Positions 1 to 6,935 of a stretch of 9,545 bases of DNA are shown in pieces. Below the pieces are notes generated by a model, which was not told the DNA's origin, searched no databases, and saw only the letters and a program-made list of their open reading frames with translations. Position numbers and translations under genes: made by a program. How positions within the stretch are numbered: the stretch's first letter is position 1; every line of letters starts with the position of its first letter. Origin of the DNA: an uncultured Clostridium sp. (GTDB taxonomy: Bacteria > Bacillota_A > Clostridia > Lachnospirales > Lachnospiraceae); assembly GCA_945836785.1 (NCBI GenBank), contig CAMAMD010000046.1, forward strand, positions 1-9,545, in the 5' to 3' direction.

Positions 1-139
1 ACATACAGCAAATGTAAAGAACGGCTGTATCCTTACAGGAACAAAGGCTCCTGTTATTCTTACCTCACGTTCAGATACATGTGAGACAAAGGTTAATTCA
101 ATTGCACTTGCAGCAATAGTTGCAGATACAATGGCATAA
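1..139 (+). CDS. ptb: phosphate butyryltransferase, C-terminal end only
   Basis: Only the last 45 codons are present; the gene begins before the window, the reading frame runs from base 2, and the TAA stop is at 137-139. The visible tail contains GTKAPVILTSRSDT followed by ETKVNSIALAA, the C-terminal signature of the phosphate acetyl/butyryltransferase family. In that family these residues help form the acyl-CoA/phosphate active site. Ptb converts butyryl-CoA and phosphate to butyryl-phosphate and CoA in the cytoplasm. The family signature alone does not separate acetyl- from butyryltransferase. The assignment to butyryl rests on the butyrate kinase gene starting 51 bases downstream, the classic ptb-buk order of clostridia. 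A phosphate acetyltransferase is the alternative but is less likely. Confidence 0.88.
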   Translation, partial: HTANVKNGCILTGTKAPVILTSRSDTCETKVNSIALAAIVADTMA

Positions 140-190
140 TACAGGTATATTTATATATCCGTATAACATATATAAGAAAGGAAATGAAAA

Positions 191-1261
191 ATGGGTTACA
201 AGTCACTTATAATTAATCCGGGTTCAACATCAACTAAGATTGGTGTGTTCGAGGATGAGACACTTATTTTTGAAGAGACACTCAGACATGCAACAGAGGT
301 TATCTCACAGTATGATACAATCGTTGCACAGAAGGATTTTCGTAAAGAGGTTATTACAAACCTTTTAAAGGAGAAAAATTTCGACATTCAAACACTGGAC
401 GTTATTGTAGGTCGTGGAGGTCTTTTGAAACCAATACCGGGCGGTACATATGCCGTGACAGATGAATTGGTTAAGGATCTGGTTGAGGCAAAAAGGGGAG
501 AGCATGCTTCGAACCTCGGTGGTATCATTGCAAAGGAGATTGCAGATGAACTTTCTGTTCCTGCTTATATTGTAGATCCGGTTGTTGTAGATGAGCTTGC
601 AGATGTTGCAAGATTGTCAGGACATCCAGAGCTTCCTAGGACCAGTATTTTTCATGCATTGAATCAGAAAGCAGTTGCCAAGAGATATGCGAAAGAGCAT
701 GGTGTTAATTATGAAGATCTGAACCTGATTGTGGTACATATGGGCGGCGGTGTATCTGTTGGAGCACATGACCATGGTAAGGTTGTAGATGTATTTAATG
801 CGCTGGATGGTGATGGTGCATTTTCACCGGAGAGAGCCGGAGGTGTACCAAATGGTGAGTTAATCAAGCTTTGCTATTCAGGTAAATATACGGAAAAAGA
901 GATGGTAAAACAGCTGGTGGGTAAGGCTGGCTTTAATGCTTACCTCAACACCAATGACGCAAGAGACGTGGAGAAGCTTGCGTTTGAGGAAAATGATGAA
1001 AAGGCGAAATTGGTTTATGACGCATTTATCTATCAGGTAGCAAAGGATATCGGTGCACAGTCCACTGTACTTCTTGGAAAGGTTGACCAGATTATCTTTA
1101 CAGGTGGTATCGCTTATTCCAAGTATGCAATCAGTGAATTGACAAAGAGAGTATCTCATTTGGCGGGTATTACGGTTTATGCAGGAGAGGATGAACTGCT
1201 TGCTTTGGCACAGGGAGCTCTCAGAGTTTTGAACGGAGAAGAGGAAGCTAAAGTATATTAA
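191..1261 (+). CDS. buk: butyrate kinase
   Basis: This 356-residue protein has the usual length for butyrate kinases. It catalyses butyryl-phosphate + ADP to butyrate + ATP, the energy-conserving last step of butyrate fermentation, in the cytoplasm. It belongs to the acetate kinase/ASKHA fold. The visible motifs are [12 protein letters not shown] near residues 9-20 (phosphate-binding beta hairpin), [16 protein letters not shown] around 180-195 (second phosphate loop), [15 protein letters not shown] around 208-222 (butyrate-kinase-type substrate loop), and [12 protein letters not shown] around 300-311 (adenosine-binding region). The ATG is preceded by AGAAAGGA with about 8 bases spacing. Its position 51 bases after ptb implies co-transcription; the next gene starts 36 bases after its stop. 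A branched-chain fatty acid kinase role on isobutyrate or isovalerate is possible within this family. Confidence 0.95.
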   Translation: MGYKSLIINPGSTSTKIGVFEDETLIFEETLRHATEVISQYDTIVAQKDFRKEVITNLLKEKNFDIQTLDVIVGRGGLLKPIPGGTYAVTDELVKDLVEAKRGEHASNLGGIIAKEIADELSVPAYIVDPVVVDELADVARLSGHPELPRTSIFHALNQKAVAKRYAKEHGVNYEDLNLIVVHMGGGVSVGAHDHGKVVDVFNALDGDGAFSPERAGGVPNGELIKLCYSGKYTEKEMVKQLVGKAGFNAYLNTNDARDVEKLAFEENDEKAKLVYDAFIYQVAKDIGAQSTVLLGKVDQIIFTGGIAYSKYAISELTKRVSHLAGITVYAGEDELLALAQGALRVLNGEEEAKVY

Positions 1262-1297
1262 TTCCGATTTATTAAGGAGAGAGTGAGGGCTATAATT

Positions 1298-2230
1298 ATG
1301 GATAACAACTTTAATAATGGTCAGCCAAATATGAATACACAGTATGGCCAGTCAGATGTGAATCAGCAATATACACAGCAGAATGTAAATACACAGTACG
1401 GTCAGCCGAATATGAATCAGCAATATACACAGCAAAATGTAAATACACAATATGGCCAGCCGAATATGAACACACAGTATGGTCAGGCTGGCATGAATCA
1501 GCAGTATTATGGACAGCAGCAGTACTATGGCCAGCAGGGTTATGCACAGCAGCCAAAACCATCTGTAAATGTCGGTGAAAGTATTAAAAATGTGCAGAAT
1601 CAATTTAAGGGTAAGGTCAGCCGTATGGGATTGAGCGTATTCTGTCTGCTTGGCATTATCGCTGCAATGTTGCTGATTGTTGCACCGTTCATGAACTTTG
1701 CAAGTATTCATGTAAATGAAAAAATTGAAGAAGAAGGTTATTTGGGCGACATTAAGATCAAGATAAAAGCAAGTGATGGTTTGAATTTGTTTGAGCTTTC
1801 CAAGCTTAGCGGAACCGTATCACGTGTGGCAGATGAGTTCGGTGGGGATACCTCTGATTTAGCAGATATGCTTGATGATTATGAGGATGACGCAATGGAT
1901 GAGATTGAGGATGAGCTTGATATGGATGTACATAAGAGCAGTTTCAGAGAAACTTTCGGTACAGCAAAGCTTTTGCTCAAGGGACGTGCGGCAACACTTG
2001 TTACACCTTGGATATTGATTATTTGCGGACTTGGATTGCTGGTATTTACGGTTATCAATAATAAGACAATGAAACTGGTATTTTCAATTGTTCCGCTTGT
2101 ATGCCTTATTTGGTTGATGATATGCTCCGGACACTTTTTCTCGATTATGGGAATCGGTGCATGGGCAATTATTGTTGGTATCGTGCTCGGTGTTGTGAGT
2201 GCGATTAAAGATCAGCCGGCATATCAATAG
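1298..2230 (+). CDS. Q/N-rich repeat-tailed membrane protein, four membrane segments, function unknown
   Basis: I do not recognise this 310-residue protein. Residues 1-88 are low complexity, rich in Q, N, Y, G, M and P, with units such as NTQYGQPNM and NQQYTQQNV. A short basic linker (KGKVSR) follows, then a hydrophobic segment at about 112-135. Next comes an acidic, probably extracellular, region at about 140-225 containing DDYEDDAMDEIEDELDMD. Three closely spaced hydrophobic segments follow at about 233-252, 259-276 and 283-301. The basic linker before the first segment suggests a cytoplasmic tail. ATG 1298 is preferred over an in-frame GTG at 1283, because GAGGG at 1285-1289 is well placed and because MDNNF then matches the start of the next gene. 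It lies 36 bases after buk with no terminator, so it is probably in the ptb-buk transcript. No signal peptide or catalytic motif is visible. Confidence 0.8.
   Translation: MDNNFNNGQPNMNTQYGQSDVNQQYTQQNVNTQYGQPNMNQQYTQQNVNTQYGQPNMNTQYGQAGMNQQYYGQQQYYGQQGYAQQPKPSVNVGESIKNVQNQFKGKVSRMGLSVFCLLGIIAAMLLIVAPFMNFASIHVNEKIEEEGYLGDIKIKIKASDGLNLFELSKLSGTVSRVADEFGGDTSDLADMLDDYEDDAMDEIEDELDMDVHKSSFRETFGTAKLLLKGRAATLVTPWILIICGLGLLVFTVINNKTMKLVFSIVPLVCLIWLMICSGHFFSIMGIGAWAIIVGIVLGVVSAIKDQPAYQ
1361..1468 (+). repeat. 54-bp tandem repeat, two copies, inside the 1298 gene
   Basis: Two adjacent 54-base units (1361-1414 and 1415-1468) each encode the same 18 residues, NQQYTQQNVNTQYGQPNM. They differ only at a few third codon positions. 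Shorter degenerate pieces of the same unit (NTQYGQ.. and NQQYYGQQ..) flank them on both sides, so the whole tail seems to have grown by duplication. Identical protein with silent DNA changes suggests selection on the amino acid sequence, or a duplication old enough to have drifted. Confidence 0.9.
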
Positions 2231-2257
2231 GAGTGTGTGTCATATGTGACACAGAAT

Positions 2258-2263
2258 GGAGGG
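2258..2263 (+). promoter_or_regulatory. ribosome binding site setting the start of the 2267 gene
   Basis: GGAGGG lies 3 bases before ATG 2267. The spacing is short but the match is strong. An in-frame GTG at 2237 has no comparable site, and starting there would add 10 residues absent from the paralogous upstream gene. The shared MDNNF N-terminus of the two proteins supports the ATG. Confidence 0.65.
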
Positions 2264-2266
2264 AAT

Positions 2267-4759
2267 ATGGACAATAACTTTACGAATGGTCAGCCTGATA
2301 TGAATGGTCAGCAGTCGGGTTATATGCCTGATCAGGACATGGGTCAACAGCCGATGGGATATACAACCGGCCAGGACATGGGCCAGCAGCCGATGGGATA
2401 TACAGCTGGCCAGGAGGCACCACAGCAACCGGCGTCGGGCTTTACGTTGGCACAGGACACGCCGCAGCCGGGTATGAACCCACAGATGGGATACGGCCAG
2501 CCGGATGTAAATCCACAGATGGGATATAGCCAGCCAGGCATAAATCCACAGATGGGATATGGTCAGCCGGGTGTGAATCCACAGATGGGATATGGTCAGC
2601 CGGGTATGAATCCACAGCCGGTGATGGGTGGAAATGGTGGTTCAGGTAAACCGCCAAAGATTAAAAAGCCTATGACGAAAGGAAAACTGGCAGGCATCAT
2701 TGTAGGCAGTGTGCTTGGAGTGGCAGCTGTTGTGTGCGGTGTGATTTTTATACCGAAATTATTTAAGTCAGACAAAGAGGTTGTAATTGAAGCGTTTGAA
2801 AATACGTTTGAATCAGAGACAGAATCCTCTTTTATGGAAGAAGTAATCGGATATGATGATTTGAGACAAAACGTGCTTGAAAACGGATATGAGGGTAGCG
2901 GTACATTCACAGTGAATGAGCTGGCAGGGCTTGATGGTACAGATGGAATTGGCATTCAGGCTGATATAAAATATGATCCGAATAATAAGCTTGTAAACGG
3001 TTCATTTGGTTTATCTTATCTGGAAAACAGCCTGTTTGAAATGAATCTGGTTGGAACGGATACAACCACATATTTTCAGCTTGTAGATATGATTGAAGGA
3101 TATTTTTCGATTCCGAATGATCTGTCTCAGCTTGAGAATGCTCCGCTGTTTGAGGATTCTGACATGGAGGGCTCCCTCTCAGGTGCAGTGATTGATTATT
3201 TCCCTGCGTCTGATAACGGGGAGACAGAAGTAAATGGTGAGTATGTCAGTGCTGCAGAAAAAATATGGGATTCTGTGAGTGTTGAGAAACAGGGTAATGC
3301 AAAGGTTGATGTGAACGGCAAGACTGTAAAGGCAAAAGAATACTATATCACACTTGCAGAGGAAGATATTGAGGCAGCTGCTTATTCTGCTTTGGATGGC
3401 TTGACAGAGGTATGCCTGGCTGAGCCGGATGCACTTAGTGAGATGGGAATGGATGCCGATACTTTCAAGGAAACCATGGAGCAGATCAAAAGCAGTATAC
3501 CGTCTTTTATTAATGGGGACCTGACGGTTAAAGTTTATGTTGCAGATAAGAAAGTTGTTAAGATTGCAACAAGTGATAAGATTACACTTTTCTATGTTGA
3601 TGTAAATTATGATATCTTTATGGATATCGATGATGAGAATGTTTCAGGCAAGATAAGCCTTGCGGTTATGGGTGAAGAGGTTGGCATTAAATTTGATGTG
3701 GCTGATTTACACGGAAATACTAACGGCACAATAACGGTTTATGCACCTGATAATACAATAGATCTTACATTTGATGTTTTGGATAATAGCAGCGATTCCT
3801 GTGTTGACAAAAAGGTTACTGCAGGTTTGTCCTATAATGGTTCAAGTCTTGCAAGTGCAGAGGTTTCATATTCCTTTGATAATAATAGTTATGCACTTTC
3901 TGTAGACGGAAGCTGTGATATAACAGATTTGGGAAATATCGGTATAACTCTGGATGGATGCTATAAGGATATCACGAAAGGCGTGGCTTACACATGGGAG
4001 GTAAGTAATGCAGAGATTACGCTTGATGGGGAGAGTCTGTTGAAATATAGTTCTGTAGCAACAATAGACGCTTCCGGCGTTACTGCAGAGAATATTGACA
4101 GCAGCATGCCGGTATACGACCTTGCTACTATTACTTACACGGATTATGAGAACCTGATTTATGACAATGTCGATAATATTATGCAGTGGATGAATGATCT
4201 CATAGAAAATTCAGGTGAATTTGGCGTATGGCTTGAGGAAATGATTTACGGTGCATCGTATGAGGATTATGAGGATTACGAGGATTATGAGGATTACGAT
4301 GACGATGAAACGGAAGATTTTACCGAAGAGGATATGACACTTCAGACCGGTGACAGTCAGGTACAGATTCTGGGATGTATCGATGGTTTTACCTTAAGTT
4401 ATGCAAGTAGTTATTTTATAGATTACGAAACAGAAAATTACTCATGGGTAGAGTATACTTTGGAGACGGATACGACCGTAGAGGACATTCTTGCATGGCT
4501 TAATGTCAGTGATTCTGACACAACGGTTGGTGAGCAGGTTAGCAATCAGACGATTGAGGTTGATGGTGAGACTGTTAGCTATTCCATGATTACGTATGAG
4601 CAATATGGTGAACCGCTGACACAGTACAAGTTTGTGAAGCCGCTTGAGAATGGTTCGTTCCTTGTGTTAGATGTATATTTGTATGAGGCAGATATGGGAT
4701 ATACCGCTGAGCAGCTGGCAGGGTGTCTGAGCAGCCAGTATTATACAATTATTCAGTAG
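2267..4759 (+). CDS. large repeat-tailed single-pass membrane protein with exported domain, function unknown
   Basis: This 830-residue protein was not recognised. Its start, MDNNFTNGQPDMN, closely matches the upstream protein (MDNNFNNGQPNMN). Residues 1-125 form a repetitive tail: two DMGQQPMGYT(T/A)GQ units, then four NPQMGYGQPGV-type units. A glycine-rich linker and a basic patch (KPPKIKKPMTKGK) precede a single membrane segment at about 141-165. After it comes about 660 residues of mostly polar, acidic, beta-strand-like sequence with few cysteines, expected outside the cell by the positive-inside rule. The segment just after the membrane (KEVVIEAFENTFESE) is probably helical. An acidic YED repeat at 665-676 separates the main domain from a C-terminal domain of about 140 residues. 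No LPXTG, lipobox or enzyme motif is visible. It ends 15 bases before a strong terminator, so it is the last gene of the operon. A sensor, surface or scaffolding role is conceivable but unproven. Confidence 0.8.
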   Translation: MDNNFTNGQPDMNGQQSGYMPDQDMGQQPMGYTTGQDMGQQPMGYTAGQEAPQQPASGFTLAQDTPQPGMNPQMGYGQPDVNPQMGYSQPGINPQMGYGQPGVNPQMGYGQPGMNPQPVMGGNGGSGKPPKIKKPMTKGKLAGIIVGSVLGVAAVVCGVIFIPKLFKSDKEVVIEAFENTFESETESSFMEEVIGYDDLRQNVLENGYEGSGTFTVNELAGLDGTDGIGIQADIKYDPNNKLVNGSFGLSYLENSLFEMNLVGTDTTTYFQLVDMIEGYFSIPNDLSQLENAPLFEDSDMEGSLSGAVIDYFPASDNGETEVNGEYVSAAEKIWDSVSVEKQGNAKVDVNGKTVKAKEYYITLAEEDIEAAAYSALDGLTEVCLAEPDALSEMGMDADTFKETMEQIKSSIPSFINGDLTVKVYVADKKVVKIATSDKITLFYVDVNYDIFMDIDDENVSGKISLAVMGEEVGIKFDVADLHGNTNGTITVYAPDNTIDLTFDVLDNSSDSCVDKKVTAGLSYNGSSLASAEVSYSFDNNSYALSVDGSCDITDLGNIGITLDGCYKDITKGVAYTWEVSNAEITLDGESLLKYSSVATIDASGVTAENIDSSMPVYDLATITYTDYENLIYDNVDNIMQWMNDLIENSGEFGVWLEEMIYGASYEDYEDYEDYEDYDDDETEDFTEEDMTLQTGDSQVQILGCIDGFTLSYASSYFIDYETENYSWVEYTLETDTTVEDILAWLNVSDSDTTVGEQVSNQTIEVDGETVSYSMITYEQYGEPLTQYKFVKPLENGSFLVLDVYLYEADMGYTAEQLAGCLSSQYYTIIQ
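2336..2413 (+). repeat. 39-bp tandem repeat, two copies
   Basis: The units at 2336-2374 and 2375-2413 encode DMGQQPMGYTTGQ and DMGQQPMGYTAGQ. They are nearly identical at DNA level. They lie in the N-terminal tail of the 2267 gene and differ in period from the array just downstream. Confidence 0.9.
2477..2608 (+). repeat. 33-bp tandem repeat, four copies plus a partial fifth
   Basis: Four in-frame 33-base units start at 2477, 2510, 2543 and 2576. Each encodes NPQMGYxQPxx, with x varying between G/S and D/G plus V/I/M. A degenerate fifth unit (NPQPVM) starts at 2609. There are no unique spacers, so this is a coding tandem array and not a CRISPR. Copy number could change in 11-residue steps without breaking the frame. 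Confidence 0.93.
4259..4294 (+). repeat. 9-bp acidic repeat (Tyr-Glu-Asp) x4
   Basis: Four consecutive TAY-GAG-GAT units encode YED repeated four times, followed by YDDDETEDFTEED. The run sits between two folded-looking parts of the exported domain, so it is probably an acidic linker. Metal (for example calcium) binding or tyrosine modification is possible, but nothing in the sequence proves either. Confidence 0.9.
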
Positions 4760-4774
4760 ATAAAAAATTTGAAG

Positions 4775-4843
4775 GGTTGTTGCATTAGGATTCAGGTATG
4801 GATATATATCCATGTCGGAGTATCTTAATGCGACAGCCTTTTT
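4775..4843 (+). terminator. rho-independent terminator with long nested hairpin
   Basis: The left arm at 4775-4791 (GGTTGTTGCATTAGGAT) pairs with the right arm at 4822-4838 (ATCTTAATGCGACAGCC) over 17 continuous pairs, three of them G-U. TTTTT at 4839-4843 follows directly. The loop contains a perfect 16-base palindrome, ATGGATATATATCCAT (4798-4813), which can form an inner hairpin. It starts 15 bases after the stop of the 2267 gene and ends 36 bases before aroD, so it ends the ptb-buk operon. A-rich sequence before the left arm (4762-4767) could allow some function on the minus strand, but no minus-strand gene needs it. Confidence 0.9.
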
Positions 4844-4879
4844 CTGTATCAGTTGGTTGCAGAGGAAAGGCAGGATATA

Positions 4880-5650
4880 ATGAAACAGATAGAGATTAAG
4901 GGAAGCGTGATTGGACAGGGAACGCCAAAAGTATGTGTTCCTCTTGTGGGAAAGCATGAGGAAGATATTTTACAGCAGGCGGACAGCGTTTGTCAGAATG
5001 ATGCTATTGATATGGCTGAATTTCGAGGAGATTATTTCGAGGGGCTCGGCGATATCCCGAGACTGCTTACATTACTGCAAAAGTTACAGCAGAAATTGGC
5101 GAATAAAATATTGCTATTTACGATTCGCAGTGAGGCAGAGGGGGGAGAAAAGCTTGACTTTACATCACCCGGTATTTTTGAAATTAACCAGGCTGTTATA
5201 GAGAGCGGTATCCCTGATATGGTGGATGTGGAACTTTTTTCGGGTGCGGAGGATATTAAAAAACTGGTTACACTCGCACATCAAAAGGGTGTTTATATCA
5301 TTATGTCTAATCATGATTTTCAGACAACACCGGAGGCGGATGTGATGCTCAACCGTCTGCGCAGTATGCAGGATCTGGGCGCTGATATTGCGAAGATAGC
5401 GGTTATGCCAAATGATAAGATGCAGCTATTAAGGCTGCTTGCGGTGACAAATACCATGTATGAAAAATATGCTGAAATTCCGTTGATTACCATATCTATG
5501 GGACGTATCGGTTTATTGAGCCGATTGTGTGGACAGATATTCGGCAGTGCGGTGACCTTTGCTTCTCTGGAACAAGCGTCGGCACCCGGTCAGATTCCGG
5601 TGGATGAACTAAATGATATGCTGAAGTTGATAGGGAAATATTACATATAA
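4880..5650 (+). CDS. aroD: type I 3-dehydroquinate dehydratase
   Basis: This 256-residue protein has the normal length for type I dehydroquinases. It dehydrates 3-dehydroquinate to 3-dehydroshikimate, the third step of the shikimate pathway, in the cytoplasm, through a Schiff base on lysine. The expected residues are visible: E47 and R49 in AEFRGD, R83 in TIRSEAEGG, catalytic H145 in MSNHDF, Schiff-base K172 in DIAKIAVMP, R215 in GLLSRL, and S234/Q238 in ASAPGQIP. All main catalytic and carboxylate-binding positions are kept, so it should be active. ATG 4880 is chosen because AGGAAAGG (4863-4870) lies about 9 bases upstream; a TTG at 4853 in the same frame has no such site. No other shikimate gene is nearby. 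It follows a strong terminator closely, so its own promoter must lie within or near that short gap, or it depends on readthrough. Confidence 0.96.
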   Translation: MKQIEIKGSVIGQGTPKVCVPLVGKHEEDILQQADSVCQNDAIDMAEFRGDYFEGLGDIPRLLTLLQKLQQKLANKILLFTIRSEAEGGEKLDFTSPGIFEINQAVIESGIPDMVDVELFSGAEDIKKLVTLAHQKGVYIIMSNHDFQTTPEADVMLNRLRSMQDLGADIAKIAVMPNDKMQLLRLLAVTNTMYEKYAEIPLITISMGRIGLLSRLCGQIFGSAVTFASLEQASAPGQIPVDELNDMLKLIGKYYI

Positions 5651-5672
5651 TAGCCTTTTTAGTATTTTCAAA

Positions 5673-5701
5673 TTGAATATTACTACGTTTATTTGAATGA
5701 T
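5673..5701 (+). promoter_or_regulatory. possible promoter for the XRE/LytTR pair
   Basis: TTGAAT (5673-5678) is followed after 17 bases by AATGAT (5696-5701), upstream of the GTG at 5755. The -10 match is weak. The -35 overlaps an imperfect palindrome at 5661-5684 that could be an operator. The two genes could equally be read from the aroD transcript, since I see no convincing terminator between 5651 and 5754. Confidence 0.3.
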
Positions 5702-5740
5702 ACGTGCCCAAAGCTTTGTTCTAGAATGAAAAGAAAAAGC

Positions 5741-5747
5741 GAAGGAG
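5741..5747 (+). promoter_or_regulatory. ribosome binding site supporting a GTG start
   Basis: GAAGGAG sits 7 bases before GTG 5755. The first in-frame ATG (5779) has no such site, and using it would trim the protein close to the first helix of the HTH domain. This decides the GTG start. Confidence 0.75.
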
Positions 5748-5754
5748 AAGTAGA

Positions 5755-6201
5755 GTGGGTACGGATTATTCAGTCGATATGTGTCTGAGAGTTAAAGAGA
5801 TAAGAAAAGTGCTTGGAATGGACCGGGATAAATTTGCCGAGTCTTTGGCAATCAGTTTGAGCCATTTAACGAATGTAGAGAACGGGAAACGCGCAATTAC
5901 GGTTGATCTCTTAAATATGCTATATTTAGTATATGGGGTTTCGGCAGATTATGTATTATTTGGCAAGGGTGAGATGTTTCTGGATCCGAAAGAGGAATCG
6001 AAGGAAATATATGCGATGACAGATGCACAGAAAATGAGCCAGATGCTACAGTTATATGAATATTTTGTCAAATATAAGAGTATCGTTGTGGATGGAACCG
6101 AGGTTGAGCTGTACGAATACTTTCGTGAAATCGATCAGTGTATGCGCCTGTATTATTACAAAGAGTTTGGCAAGAAAATCAGTATTTCAGATAAATTTTA
6201 G
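5755..6201 (+). CDS. XRE-family helix-turn-helix transcriptional regulator
   Basis: The protein has 148 residues. Residues 11-70 form an XRE/Cro-CI type DNA-binding domain: LRVKEIRKVLGM, DKFAESLAIS, SLSHLTNVENGKR (recognition helix around 34-42), TVDLLNMLYLVYGVSADYVLFG. The NVENGKR and GVSADYVLFGKG turns are typical of the family. Residues 71-148 are a short, mostly helical C-terminal region rich in Y, E and K, with no recognised ligand domain; it may serve for dimerisation or partner contact. The stop codon overlaps the ribosome binding site of the next gene, so the two proteins are surely co-expressed and may act together. It could repress its own operon through the palindrome at 5661-5684. 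The target genes cannot be told from sequence. Confidence 0.9.
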   Translation: MGTDYSVDMCLRVKEIRKVLGMDRDKFAESLAISLSHLTNVENGKRAITVDLLNMLYLVYGVSADYVLFGKGEMFLDPKEESKEIYAMTDAQKMSQMLQLYEYFVKYKSIVVDGTEVELYEYFREIDQCMRLYYYKEFGKKISISDKF

Positions 6202-6209
6202 GAGGGCAT

Positions 6210-6935
6210 ATGCGAAAAAGGATATTGCTTGTAGAGCAGAGGGACGCATATCGCCGGGAAGTATCGGCTTTAGTAAAAGCACTTGGAACGGACATTTGTC
6301 TTATGGAAGCACAGGATATCGCCCGGGCATATCAGTATGCCGTGGAATATACGGTTGATGTTTTTATTATCGGTGTGCTGCCACAGCGAAGAGCGGATGT
6401 ACCGGAATACAAATTTATTGCCTGCTTACGACGGATGCGTCAGTATATGTTCACACCTGTTATTCTTATCTCCAATATAGAGGACGAAACAGGATATGTT
6501 TTTCGTACGCTGCACTGTTATGAATGTATTGAAACACCGTTTAACCGGGACTATTTTCGGCAGGTGATTGAGCAGGCTGTCTGCCATACAACAGCACGAC
6601 CGGTTGACGCAAGTATTTATCTGAAGAAAAACAGGATAGTATATCCGGTCAGTTGTAATCAAATTGTATATGCTAAGGTAATGGGGCGTATGATGTATAT
6701 TTATATGCAGGATGCGTGTGCACATGAGATTCCGTACCTTACAATCCAACAACTTTTAGAGGAGGCGGATTTCCCACAGTTAATTCAATGTGCAAGAAAT
6801 ACGGTAATCAATATGGCGAAGGTCAGAGAAATTGATATAACGAACCGATATGTGACAGTGGTAACGGGGGATACTTTAGATATAGGGCATACATTTGTAA
6901 AAAAATTAAGAGAGCGAATCGGCACAAAGCCATGA
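6210..6935 (+). CDS. LytTR-domain regulator with degenerate receiver domain
   Basis: The protein has 241 residues. Residues 1-125 have the outline of a CheY-like receiver (KRILLVEQRD start, DVFIIGVLP beta-3, VILISNIED beta-4, CIETPF beta-5). The key residues are altered: the phosphoacceptor Asp position is I54, one of the usual acidic pair at the start is Q10, and the conserved Lys before Pro-Phe is T109. S88 keeps the Ser/Thr position. Residues about 135-237 match a LytTR DNA-binding domain, with the conserved block around 189-210 containing CARNTVINMAKVREID. It therefore probably binds DNA without phosphorylation by a histidine kinase, and no kinase gene is adjacent. AGGAGGG at 6200-6206 lies 3 bases before the ATG and overlaps the XRE stop, so translation is coupled. 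The stop lies inside an inverted repeat. Confidence 0.88.
   Translation: MRKRILLVEQRDAYRREVSALVKALGTDICLMEAQDIARAYQYAVEYTVDVFIIGVLPQRRADVPEYKFIACLRRMRQYMFTPVILISNIEDETGYVFRTLHCYECIETPFNRDYFRQVIEQAVCHTTARPVDASIYLKKNRIVYPVSCNQIVYAKVMGRMMYIYMQDACAHEIPYLTIQQLLEEADFPQLIQCARNTVINMAKVREIDITNRYVTVVTGDTLDIGHTFVKKLRERIGTKP

Noticed and set aside
1283..1297. Upstream GTG start for the first membrane protein
   Set aside because: The Shine-Dalgarno sequence abuts this GTG too closely, and ATG 1298 has better spacing and gives an N-terminus matching the neighbouring paralogous tail.
1311..1711. Minus-strand open frames opposite the repeat tail
   Set aside because: They are low-complexity shadows of the tandem repeats, without ribosome binding sites or recognisable domains.
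2237..2266. Upstream GTG start for the large membrane protein
   Set aside because: It has no good ribosome binding site, while GGAGGG directly precedes ATG 2267 and the shared MDNNF start supports the ATG.
2477..2608. Regular 33-bp repeats as a CRISPR array
   Set aside because: The units are directly adjacent with no unique spacers, and they encode an in-frame protein repeat.
2240..2955. Minus-strand open frames opposite the second repeat tail
   Set aside because: Same reason: they are repeat-generated shadows of the + strand gene.
5651..5670. Intrinsic terminator after aroD
   Set aside because: A T-run (CCTTTTT) is present but no stable GC-containing stem precedes it.
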